Shown here in pieces: positions 39,738-47,192 of a DNA stretch of 64,000 nucleotides. Both the position numbers and the translations under genes were made by a program. Each line of letters begins with the position of its first letter. Position 1 is the first letter of the stretch. The notes beneath the pieces are model-generated. The model was not told the DNA's origin, did no database searches, and worked only from the letters and a program-made list of their open reading frames with translations. Source of the DNA: Halalkalicoccus sp. CGA53 (lineage in GTDB: Archaea > Halobacteriota > Halobacteria > Halobacteriales > Halalkalicoccaceae); contig NZ_CP144125.1 of NCBI RefSeq assembly GCF_036429475.1, forward strand, positions 1,426,001-1,490,000, written 5' to 3'.

Positions 39738-41834
39738 TCAGCGGACCTTCTCGCCCGGTTTCGCGTCGCCGTGGGTCGTGAGCAGGTCGGCCTCCTCGCC
39801 GGCCGCGAGCACCATCCCGTTCGACTCGACGCCGAACAGTTCGGCCTTCTCGATGTTCGCGAGCAGGACGACCGTCTCACCCGGAAGCGTATCGAGGTCG
39901 TGGAGCCGTTTGATCCCCGCGACGACCTGGCGCGTCTCGACGCCGATGTCGACCTCGAGCCTCGCGAGGTCGTCCGCGCCGTCGATCCCCTCGGCGGCGA
40001 CCACCTCGCCCACGCGGATGTCGAGGTCCTGGAACTCCTCGAAGCCGATCCTGTCCTCGACGAGCGGTTCGAGATCCGCCGCCTCGACCGGCTCCTCCTC
40101 GGCGTCCTCCTTCAGCGTCGGAGCCTCGTCGGCGTCCGCCTCGTCCGCTCGGTCGTCCGTAGCGGCGGCGATCTTCTCCTCCAGCGTCGCCTCGAGGTCC
40201 GACACCCGATCGTCCTCGACCTTCTCGAAGAGCGCCTCCGGTTCGTCGAACTCGGAGGGCGGGGCCTCGAACGCCGCGTCGAGCGAGACCGTTTCTATCG
40301 AACCCTCCTCGCCGAGGCCCTCCCAGAGCGTCGCCGCCTTTCCGGGAGCGACGGGGTAGAGCAGCACGGCGACGGCCTTCGCCAGCTGGACACAGTCGCG
40401 AATCACCCGCGCCGCGCGTTCGGGATCGTCGTCGACGAGGTTCCACGGCTCGTTGCGCTGGATGTACTCGTTCCCGACGCGGGCGAGTGAGAGCGCAGCC
40501 TGGCCGATCGCCCGTACAGAGTACTCGTTGACCGCCTCGCCGAAGTTCGAGAGGGCGCCCTCGATCTCGCGTTCGATCTCCGGAGAGACCTCGACGTCCG
40601 GTGTGCCGTCGTAGGTGCGATGAGCGAACAGCAGGCTCCGGTAGAGGAAGTTGCCGATCGTCCCCACGAGTTCGCCGTTGACCCGGTCCGCGAACTTCTC
40701 CCAGGAGAAGTCGACGTCCTGCTGGAAGCCGCCGTTGGTCGCGAGGTAGTACCGGAGGAGGTCGGGGTGAAAACCCTCGTCTAAGTACTCTCTCGCCCAG
40801 ATCGCCCGGTTGCGCGAGGTCGAGAGTCCCTTCCCGTCGATCGTGATGAAGCCGGTCGCACAGACCGCTCTCGGAGCGGTGTAGCCCGCGGCCTCGAGCA
40901 TCGCCGGCCAGAAGACCGTGTGGTGCTGGATGATGTCGCGGCCGATCACGTGGACGATCTCGCCGCCTTCCTTCCAGACCTCCTCCCAGTCGTACTCGTC
41001 CACGCCGACGCGCTCGGAGTACTGTTTCGTGCTCGCGACGTACTCGATCGGGGCGTCGACCCAGACGTAGAGGACGAGGTCTTCTTCCTCCTCGCCGGGG
41101 TAGTCGATCCCCCAGTCCATGTCGCGGGTGATACACCAGTCCTGCAGGCCGTCCTCGATCCACTGTCGGGGCTGGTTCCGGGCGTTCGAGGTCCCCTCGA
41201 GACCGTCCAAGAACTCCGTGAGGTACTCCTCGAAGGCCGAGACGCGGAAGAACTTGTGCTCTCTGTCCCGGTACTCCGCCGGGTTACCGGTGATCGCCGA
41301 GACCGGCTCCTCGATCTCGCCTGGTTCTAAGTGTCTGCCACAGCCCTCGTCACACTCGTCGCCGCGGGCGTGCTCGCCACAGTACGGACAGCTCCCCTCG
41401 ACGAACCTATCGGGTAAGTACTGTCCGGCCTCCGGGTCGTAGGCGACCTTGATCGCCTTCTCGTAGACGTGGCCTCCTTCCTCAAGCGTGCGGACGATCT
41501 CCTTCGTCAGTTCGGTGTTCGTCTCGTCGTGGGTGTGGCCGTAGTTGTCGAAGTCGACGTTGAACCGGGGGAACGTCTCCCGGTACTGCTCGTGGTAGGC
41601 GAGCGCGAACGTCTCCGGGTCGGTTCCCTCCTTCGCGGCGTTCACCGCGATCGGCGTGCCGTGCATGTCCGAGCCACTGACGTAGATCGCGTCCTGGCCG
41701 AGGCGTCGCAGCGCGCGGGTGAACACGTCTGCGCTGACGTAGCCCCTGAGGTGGCCGATGTGGAGGTCGCCGTTCGCGTACGGCAGTCCACAGGTGACGA
41801 CCGCCGGTCGGTCCGTCGGGAAGTCCTCTCTCAT
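39738..41834 (-). CDS. metG: Methionyl-tRNA synthetase with C-terminal tRNA-binding domain
   Basis: A 698-residue class I synthetase. HIGH motif is HIGHLRG at residues 25-31; the zinc-knuckle domain (~130-165) has CPYCGEHARGDECDEGCGRHLEP. The position of KMSKS is occupied by GKGLSTSRN in IDGKGLSTSRNRAIW, lacking the first Lys-Met but retaining Ser and Ser. The anticodon-binding helical domain spans ~380-530, then an acidic linker, and a C-terminal Trbp111/EMAP domain with FQDLDIRVGEVVAAEGI and ETRQVVAGI...GETVVLLANIEKAELFGVESNGM. ATG 41834 is the start; upstream in-frame codons are outside the family boundary. Confidence 0.95.
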   Translation of the reverse strand: MREDFPTDRPAVVTCGLPYANGDLHIGHLRGYVSADVFTRALRRLGQDAIYVSGSDMHGTPIAVNAAKEGTDPETFALAYHEQYRETFPRFNVDFDNYGHTHDETNTELTKEIVRTLEEGGHVYEKAIKVAYDPEAGQYLPDRFVEGSCPYCGEHARGDECDEGCGRHLEPGEIEEPVSAITGNPAEYRDREHKFFRVSAFEEYLTEFLDGLEGTSNARNQPRQWIEDGLQDWCITRDMDWGIDYPGEEEEDLVLYVWVDAPIEYVASTKQYSERVGVDEYDWEEVWKEGGEIVHVIGRDIIQHHTVFWPAMLEAAGYTAPRAVCATGFITIDGKGLSTSRNRAIWAREYLDEGFHPDLLRYYLATNGGFQQDVDFSWEKFADRVNGELVGTIGNFLYRSLLFAHRTYDGTPDVEVSPEIEREIEGALSNFGEAVNEYSVRAIGQAALSLARVGNEYIQRNEPWNLVDDDPERAARVIRDCVQLAKAVAVLLYPVAPGKAATLWEGLGEEGSIETVSLDAAFEAPPSEFDEPEALFEKVEDDRVSDLEATLEEKIAAATDDRADEADADEAPTLKEDAEEEPVEAADLEPLVEDRIGFEEFQDLDIRVGEVVAAEGIDGADDLARLEVDIGVETRQVVAGIKRLHDLDTLPGETVVLLANIEKAELFGVESNGMVLAAGEEADLLTTHGDAKPGEKVR

Positions 41835-42616
41835 CGTTCTCGTCTGCCCCCTCGTCGGTGTGCGGGTAAAGCCCGCTGGTTTCGGTTCATGCTGTGTGTG
41901 CTGTGGTGTTCTCGGCGAGCGATCGGATCGAAAACGAACGACGCACGGTTTCACCCGCCCCAGCGCCGGTATGACCCGGCTCGGTGGCGAGTCCTTCCGG
42001 ACGACGACGCGAGTCGCCTCGCGTGACTCTCACCGCATGCGCATGTGGAGGCCGCCCGTAAGAGCCGTCACGTACACGGCTACCCGTCCGTCCGCTCGAT
42101 AAAAAACCTCGCGGTCGGTCACGCGCCCCGAACGACTACGATGGGGTTATGCGTTGCGTACGACAGGGGGTGCAGAGCGACACCACACGGGGGCTACGAG
42201 AGGCGTCCTCTCCCCGGCCACATCGGTCACGATCGAGAAATCGCTCTACGTCGCGGTGCGTTCGGCGTCGGGGCCGTCGGGTTCGGCCTCCGTACGGTCC
42301 TCTCGCCGATCCCGGTCGTCGGCCCGCTGCTCTCGTCGGTTATCGTGTCGCCAACGCTCGTCGGCGTCCCGTTCGGTGTCACCGAGCCGGTGTCCGTCGC
42401 GGGCGTCGTCGGTCTCCTCGGACTCCTGTTCGCGTTCTCGGTGGGACGTGCCCATCTGAGCGTATCACGCGGCCCACTACGAGGCGCGCACCACCGCCGT
42501 GTGAGGTGGGTGAGGACCGTTTCGGAGGGTCCAGTCCGCGATCGAGCCCACCGAACCGGGCGGCCTGCACACACCGGCCCGGAACCTATCCGGGGCCGGC
42601 CCCTCGTCGGGAGTGC
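41835..42616. other. 782-bp stretch with a decayed membrane-protein ORF
   Basis: No intact gene. 42220-42450 shows strong haloarchaeal codon bias but in two frames, described as a possible pseudogene below. The rest is non-coding with scattered frames of poor bias. A GCGGG-TAAAG-CCCGC dyad at 41862-41876 sits over the presumed metG TATA-like CTTTACC. An AT-rich GATAAAAAAC at about 42099-42108 would be a promoter for the decayed ORF. Confidence 0.5.
42220..42459 (+). pseudogene. Frameshifted small membrane-protein gene (remnant)
   Basis: One frame from 42220 encodes TSVTIEKSLYVAVR; about 42255-42260 the good codon bias switches to the next frame, which encodes GAFGVGAVGFGLRTVL, then PIPVVGPLLSSVIV and GVVGLLGLLFAFSVG, two or three transmembrane helices. 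Bias then decays past about 42450. A one-base deletion near 42256 would reconcile them. No ATG precedes the first frame at a sensible place; ACA at 42220 occupies the position where ATG would be expected. I do not recognise the family. Confidence 0.35.
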
Positions 42617-42919
42617 ATGGAACTACTCAACTCGAACGCCGACGACGAGCCGGAGCAGGCCGAGGACGCCGACGAGACGACAAACGAGAACGAGTCCACC
42701 CTGGCGGAGTCAGAGGACGCCTACGACGCGGCCGCCGACCCGATCGCGGTCGCCGCGGGTGCGTCGGTCGCGCTCTCGTGGTTCCTCTTCTACGTGAAGG
42801 GCGACAAGGAAGCGGGCATCTTCGTCGGCCTTTGGGCGCCGACGCTGCTGAGTGCCGCGGGCTACTTCGAGCAGCTCTCGATCTCCGAGACGCTCGAGAA
42901 GGGCCTCTCGTTCCGCTAG
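42617..42919 (+). CDS. Small membrane protein with acidic N-terminus
   Basis: A 100-residue protein. Residues 1-45 are strongly acidic and disordered (AEDADETTNENESTLAE). Two helices follow: PIAVAAGASVALSWFLFYV (residues ~47-65) and GIFVGLWAPTLLSAAGYFE (~72-90). It has haloarchaeal codon bias throughout and a full-length frame. I do not recognise the family beyond conserved haloarchaeal membrane protein. It converges with the halocyanin gene 42 nt away. Confidence 0.68.
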   Translation: MELLNSNADDEPEQAEDADETTNENESTLAESEDAYDAAADPIAVAAGASVALSWFLFYVKGDKEAGIFVGLWAPTLLSAAGYFEQLSISETLEKGLSFR

Positions 42920-42961
42920 AAGGACAACGCTCGAGCTGGGGACGATTCGATCTTTCCGGTT

Positions 42962-43654
42962 TCACTCGCCCTTGAGCAGCGCCCGCGTTCGCTCGTTGAG
43001 CGCCCCGATCGCGTCCGGGTTCGCCTCGCCCGCCTCGTCGCCCGGTTCCGCGAGGCCCGGCTGTCCGTCCGGGTCGGGTTCGCCCACGAGCACGCTCGCG
43101 ACCATCCGGGTCTCGTGGAGCGTACAGACGTAGTCGTAAACGCCCTCCGTCTCGAACGTCCGCGAGTACGTCTCACCCCCCTCCAGAAATCCGCTCGTCC
43201 AGCCGTTCGCTTCCTCGGGAATCCGGCCCTCGATCGAGGCGGTGTCGTGTTGGTCGCGCGCCTCGCTCTCCCAGGTGACGGTCCCTCCGACCTCGATCCA
43301 CGCGACGTCCGGGTCGAACCCGCGCGGGGTGTCGTGGGCGATCCGGACGACCTGCTCCGCTGCTGGCTCGTCGTTCGCGACGACCTCAGAGGGATCCGGG
43401 TCGTCCTCGGCGCCCGCCCCCTGCTCGGGATCGTCGTCCCCGTCTCCCTCGTCGAGCGCGTCGTCCGCCGACCCGTCGTCCGGTTCGTCGTCGGTCGACG
43501 TCTCGCCGTCGGTCGCCGTATCGTCGCCCTCCGGGGTGTCGCCGGACGCAGCGTCGCTCTCACCCTCCCCGTCGTCGCCTCCGCCGAGGTCAGCACAGCC
43601 TGCCGTCCCGGCCAGCGCCGTCCCGACCGCCACGAGCCAGGTCCGTCGTCTCAT
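42962..43654 (-). CDS. Halocyanin-like blue copper lipoprotein
   Basis: A 230-residue secreted cupredoxin. N-terminal signal MRRRTWLVAVGTALAGTAGC with the lipobox TAGC at Cys20, followed by a very acidic Asp/Ser/Thr/Glu linker (residues ~25-90). The plastocyanin-like domain holds the copper ligands: His in RDQHDTAS, and Cys, His, Met in CTLHETRM near residue 175-185. It should carry electrons on the outer face of the membrane. A C-terminal tail (GDEAGEANPDAIGALNERTRALLKGE) follows the domain. Divergently next to a Fe-S protein gene, 87 bp away. Confidence 0.88.
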   Translation of the reverse strand: MRRRTWLVAVGTALAGTAGCADLGGGDDGEGESDAASGDTPEGDDTATDGETSTDDEPDDGSADDALDEGDGDDDPEQGAGAEDDPDPSEVVANDEPAAEQVVRIAHDTPRGFDPDVAWIEVGGTVTWESEARDQHDTASIEGRIPEEANGWTSGFLEGGETYSRTFETEGVYDYVCTLHETRMVASVLVGEPDPDGQPGLAEPGDEAGEANPDAIGALNERTRALLKGE

Positions 43655-43741
43655 ACCGATCCGTTGCGGCGGGCGGACTTCAACCGACTGGCTCGGCTCC
43701 CGAACGTACAGGTCCTCCCGTGGGCTACGATAGACGTACGC

Positions 43742-44437
43742 ATGGACGAGGAGAAATACGAGTATGCCGGCGAGGGGATCAGTGTTCGGTACGACGTGAA
43801 CCGCTGCATCCACGTGCGAGCGTGTGTCGAGGGGCTCCCCGAGGTGTTCGACGCCGACGCCCGACCCTGGATCGACCCCGACGCGGCCGACCTCGATTCC
43901 GTGGCGAGAGTCGTGATGGACTGTCCGACCGACGCGCTCGGGTTCGAGCGGGTCGACGGCGGGTCGGGCGAGCCAGTCCCGGAGAGAAACCGGATCGTGG
44001 TCGCCTCCGACGGCCCGCTCCACCTCCACGGTGACCTCTCGGTCGAGACGCCGGACGGCGAGACACTCCTCACTGATGCGCGGATCGCACTCTGTCGCTG
44101 CGGCTCGTCGGGGAACACGCCGCTCTGTGACGGCAGCCACGACGAGGCGGGGTTCGAGGATCGAGGAACGATCGGGAGCGGGGAACGTGTCACCGACCGG
44201 GAGCCGCCGTCGGGGTCGCTCGTCCTCACCCCGGTCCCCGGTGGACCGGTCGAACTGAGCGGGAGCTTCGGGATCAACGGGACCGACGGGGACTCATACA
44301 GCGGGACCGAGACGGCGCTCTGTCGCTACGGGGCGTCGGGCGAGAAGCCGTTCTGTGACGGTTCACATCGGGAGGTCGGGTTCACGGGCGAGGACACTGG
44401 TGGGCGGAACCGGACGGGCGAGGACCGTGTCTCGTAA
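43742..44437 (+). CDS. Fer4-like / double CDGSH iron-sulfur protein
   Basis: A 231-residue iron-sulfur protein. The N-terminal 75 residues form a divergent ferredoxin-like (Fer4_19) domain with CIHVRACVEGLPEVFD and MDCPTDALGFERV. Two CDGSH [2Fe-2S] motifs follow: ALCRCGSSGNTPLCDGSHDEAGF (~118-140) and ALCRYGASGEKPFCDGSHREVGF (~195-217). In the second, the first-pair middle Cys is Tyr (CRY rather than CRC), so the C-x-C pair is altered while the CDGSH half is intact. Similar ferredoxin-CDGSH proteins serve as electron-transfer or iron-storage proteins; a role with the adjacent halocyanin is possible but not shown. Confidence 0.85.
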   Translation: MDEEKYEYAGEGISVRYDVNRCIHVRACVEGLPEVFDADARPWIDPDAADLDSVARVVMDCPTDALGFERVDGGSGEPVPERNRIVVASDGPLHLHGDLSVETPDGETLLTDARIALCRCGSSGNTPLCDGSHDEAGFEDRGTIGSGERVTDREPPSGSLVLTPVPGGPVELSGSFGINGTDGDSYSGTETALCRYGASGEKPFCDGSHREVGFTGEDTGGRNRTGEDRVS

Positions 44438-44482
44438 CCGGTCACCGCACGGCCCGGCCACCCCCGTCGGTACGAACCGGAC

Positions 44483-45487
44483 TCACTCGATCGGGATCTC
44501 GGCTCCGCCCTCCCCGCCCCGGATCCGGCGGGTCCCCGTGTGCGGGCGACCCCCGAGCGTGAGGTGTTCGGTCAGTCGGCGACCCTCACGTACGACGTCG
44601 ACCTCGACGGTTTCGCCGGGGCGGGTCTCGAGGATGAGATACCGCGTCAACTCCTCGTGTGAGCGGACCTCGGTCCCGCCGATCCCGACGATGACGTCGC
44701 CGCCGACCGGGACCTCGCGGCCGCGCACGACCGTCGTCGCGTCGCTCCCGACGAGCGCGGCGCTCGAGGGTCCGAGCGGGACGTCGATGACGAGCACGCC
44801 GCGGGGTTCGTCGAGCCCGTTCGCCTCGGCGACCGACGGCGAGACGTCGACCGTCCTGACGTTGAGATACGGGTGGTCGTAGCGCCCCTCGGCGACGAGC
44901 GTCGGCACGACCCGACTGACGATCGCCGGCGAGATGGCGAAACCGATGTTGTCCCCGGTGCGAGCGCGGTTCACCCCCACCACCTCGCCGTCGAGGGTGA
45001 CGAGCGGGCCGCCGCTGTTGCCGGGGTTGATCGGCGCGTCGGTCTGTACCGTGTCGGGGATCGCGAAGCCGGTTCCGGTGGGCGTCGAGCGCCCGATCCC
45101 GCTCACGATCCCGGTCGTGATCGTCCCGTCGAGGCCCATCGGGTTACCGAGCGCGGCGACGCGGCGGCCCGGACTCGGGATGCTCGTCGCGACCGGGAGT
45201 GCTCCTGCGTAGTCGGGCAGGTCCGCGACCGAGACGACGGCCAGATCGGTGTAGGCGTCGCTCCCGACGACGCTGCCGGCTCGCCACTCGCCGCGACTGA
45301 AGCGTAGCTCGACCTCCTCGCTCGCCCCGACGACGTGCTGGTTCGTGAGGACGTGTTCCGCGTCGTAGACGAAGCCCGATCCGGCGCCAGCGCGTGCCCC
45401 TCGCTCGACGTCTCGGGCCACGTAGACCGAGACGACCGAGGGTACGACGGTTCGATACAGCTCCTCGTAGGTGGTCTCCTCGTTCAT
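44483..45487 (-). CDS. HtrA/DegP-like serine protease with PDZ domain
   Basis: A 334-residue S1C protease. Catalytic triad His51 (TNQHVVG), Asp81 (AYTDLAVV) and Ser158 (NPGNSGGPLV) are all present, and ALGNPMGLDGTITTGIVSGI is a diagnostic HtrA segment. One PDZ domain covers ~215-320 with VGGDVIVGIGGTEVRSHEELTRYL. There is no signal peptide or membrane helix before MNEETTYEELYRTVVPS, so it seems cytoplasmic or reads its substrates from there, unlike most bacterial HtrAs. It is divergent from a secreted serpin gene, sharing a 301-bp intergenic region. Confidence 0.9.
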   Translation of the reverse strand: MNEETTYEELYRTVVPSVVSVYVARDVERGARAGAGSGFVYDAEHVLTNQHVVGASEEVELRFSRGEWRAGSVVGSDAYTDLAVVSVADLPDYAGALPVATSIPSPGRRVAALGNPMGLDGTITTGIVSGIGRSTPTGTGFAIPDTVQTDAPINPGNSGGPLVTLDGEVVGVNRARTGDNIGFAISPAIVSRVVPTLVAEGRYDHPYLNVRTVDVSPSVAEANGLDEPRGVLVIDVPLGPSSAALVGSDATTVVRGREVPVGGDVIVGIGGTEVRSHEELTRYLILETRPGETVEVDVVREGRRLTEHLTLGGRPHTGTRRIRGGEGGAEIPIE

Positions 45488-45666
45488 TTTCCGGTGATGC
45501 CCGAAAGACCCTCGGACCAGCCGCTTTCCCGACCGTCCGGACTCCTCCGGCTACACTAACTCGAGGTAAGGGGCGGCCACGTAAATGTCATCCGGTACCA
45601 CGGCGCGAGCCCTCGACTCGTCGACGCGATCCGTCTCGCTCACCGGGGTCACTCTTGATACTCTCG

Positions 45667-45680
45667 CAGTTGGCCAACTG
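45667..45680. promoter_or_regulatory. Perfect palindrome CAGTTGGCCAACTG
   Basis: A gapless 14-bp palindrome midway between the divergent HtrA-like protease and serpin start codons. Long unspaced palindromes are uncommon in haloarchaeal intergenic DNA; a dimeric regulator site is the simplest reading. Confidence 0.45.
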
Positions 45681-45729
45681 GGGTACGTTCCGACGTCCTT
45701 CTCGTAGGGGTGGTGCGGGCGATCGGATA

Positions 45730-45749
45730 ACGCAAACCGATTTTTGCGT
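45730..45749. promoter_or_regulatory. Inverted repeat ACGCAAA-N6-TTTGCGT upstream of serpin
   Basis: Perfect 7-bp arms separated by 6 nt, 40-59 nt before the serpin ATG and just upstream of its TATA-like element (45762-45767). The position suits an activator site. Confidence 0.5.
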
Positions 45750-45788
45750 CTACGGAAGTGCTTTACCAGAATGTATCGTAGTGTAGAT

Positions 45789-47147
45789 ATGAATGTTCGC
45801 AGACGTGACCTGCTCACCGCCTGTGCGCTCACTGTCTCCCCGCTCGCCGGCTGTCTCGGCGACGACCCCTCGAACGGGACGGACACGGACGACAGGACAC
45901 CGGAGCCGTCGGACGGGGCGGACCATCGCACGCCGTCCGAACCGGTCGGTCCCGAGGTGGACGACGAGATCCTCACCGAACTGGTCGCCGGCAACACCCG
46001 GTTCGCGTTCGACCTCTTCGAGTGGCTCGTCGCCGAGGAGAGTGGAAACCTCGTCGTTTCGCCGTACAGCATCTCCATCGCGCTCGCGATGACGTACGCG
46101 GGTGCTCGCGGCGAGACGGCCGAGGAGATGGTGGAGACGCTTCGGTTCACCCTCGAAGAGGAGACTCACGAGGCGTTCGCCACGCTCGCTCACGAACTGG
46201 CCGACCGCGACGAGGAGGGCGAGGACCCCGAGAGCGACGGTGATGACGACGACGAACTGAGCGTCACCCTCCGCGTGGCGAACGCCCTCTGGGGTCAGGA
46301 GGGCTATCCGTTCCGTGACGAGTTCCTCGACGAGACCGAGGAGTACTACGGGGCGGGGCTCACCGAGATGGACTTCGAGGGCGACCCCGACGGCACGCGC
46401 GAGGAGATCAACGCTTGGGTCGAGGCCCGTACCGAGGAGCTGATCGAGGAGCTTCTCCCCGAGGGCTCGATCGACGCCTCGACGGTGCTCGTCCTCACGA
46501 ACGCGCTCTACTTCCGCGGCGACTGGGCGACACCGTTCGACGGGGACGAGACCACGGATGGTGAGTTCACGACGCTCGACGGCGATATCGTCGACGTCCC
46601 GCTGATGAGTCACTCCGAGACGGTGTCGTTCGAGTACGTCGACCTCGACGGCGCACAGGCGATCGAACTGCCGTACGTCGGCGGCGACCTCGCGATGACC
46701 CTGTTAGTCCCCGACGAGGGCGAGTTCGAGGCGTTCGAAGCCGGGTTCACGCCCGATCGACTGGGCGAGATCACGGGGGCGCTCGAACCGACCCCCGGCG
46801 ATTTGACGATGCCGAATTTCGAACACGGAACCGAGGTGAGTCTCCCCGAGGCGCTCTCGGAGCTCGGGATGCCCTCCGCGTTCGGGAGCGACGCCGACTT
46901 CAGTGGGATGGTCGACGGCGGCGGGCTCTGGATCGACGACGTGATCCACGAGAGCGTCGTGGCCGTCGACGAGGAGGGCACCGAAGCAGCTGCCGCGACC
47001 GCGGTCGTGATGGAGGAATCGGCTCCACCGGAGCCCGAGTTCGAGTTCGTCGTCGACCGGCCGTTTCTCTACCTGATCCGGGACCGGGTCACGGAAACCG
47101 TGCTGTTCGTCGGCCGCGTCGTCGACGCGAGCGAGGCGCAGGGCTGA
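45789..47147 (+). CDS. Tat-exported lipoprotein serpin
   Basis: A 452-residue serpin (serine protease inhibitor) anchored outside the cell. The signal has RRRDLLTACALTV and a lipobox LAGC with Cys22; an acidic linker (24-60) precedes the serpin fold. Family signatures are NLVVSPYSISIALAMTYAGA, TVLVLTNALYFRGDWATPF and the C-terminal EFVVDRPFLYLIRDRVTETVLFVGRV. The hinge EEGTEAAAATAVV matches inhibitory serpins (Gly at P15, Thr at P14, small residues P12-P9). The scissile bond falls near VVMEESAPPEP, giving Glu or Ser at P1, an uncommon specificity. Divergently adjacent to the HtrA-like protease. ATG 45789 is preferred because it starts the signal; ATG 45771 is also possible. Confidence 0.93.
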   Translation: MNVRRRDLLTACALTVSPLAGCLGDDPSNGTDTDDRTPEPSDGADHRTPSEPVGPEVDDEILTELVAGNTRFAFDLFEWLVAEESGNLVVSPYSISIALAMTYAGARGETAEEMVETLRFTLEEETHEAFATLAHELADRDEEGEDPESDGDDDDELSVTLRVANALWGQEGYPFRDEFLDETEEYYGAGLTEMDFEGDPDGTREEINAWVEARTEELIEELLPEGSIDASTVLVLTNALYFRGDWATPFDGDETTDGEFTTLDGDIVDVPLMSHSETVSFEYVDLDGAQAIELPYVGGDLAMTLLVPDEGEFEAFEAGFTPDRLGEITGALEPTPGDLTMPNFEHGTEVSLPEALSELGMPSAFGSDADFSGMVDGGGLWIDDVIHESVVAVDEEGTEAAAATAVVMEESAPPEPEFEFVVDRPFLYLIRDRVTETVLFVGRVVDASEAQG

Positions 47148-47192
47148 CGCGTCGGCCGTGCTCTCGCTCGCGATCACGGGTCGAACGGTCAG

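Larger units (their letters stand above)
45488..45788. other. 301-bp divergent intergenic region, protease / serpin
   Basis: No coding frame. Contains a perfect 14-bp palindrome at 45667-45680 and a 7-6-7 dyad at 45730-45749, described separately. A TTTACC TATA-like sequence lies at 45762-45767, about 22-27 nt from the serpin ATG at 45789. Confidence 0.55.

Noticed and set aside
42045-42797. A 250-codon frame crossing the metG downstream region and into the small membrane protein
   Set aside because: Coding bias is limited to 42230-42450 and the 3' part overlaps a real gene in another frame; treated as a remnant.
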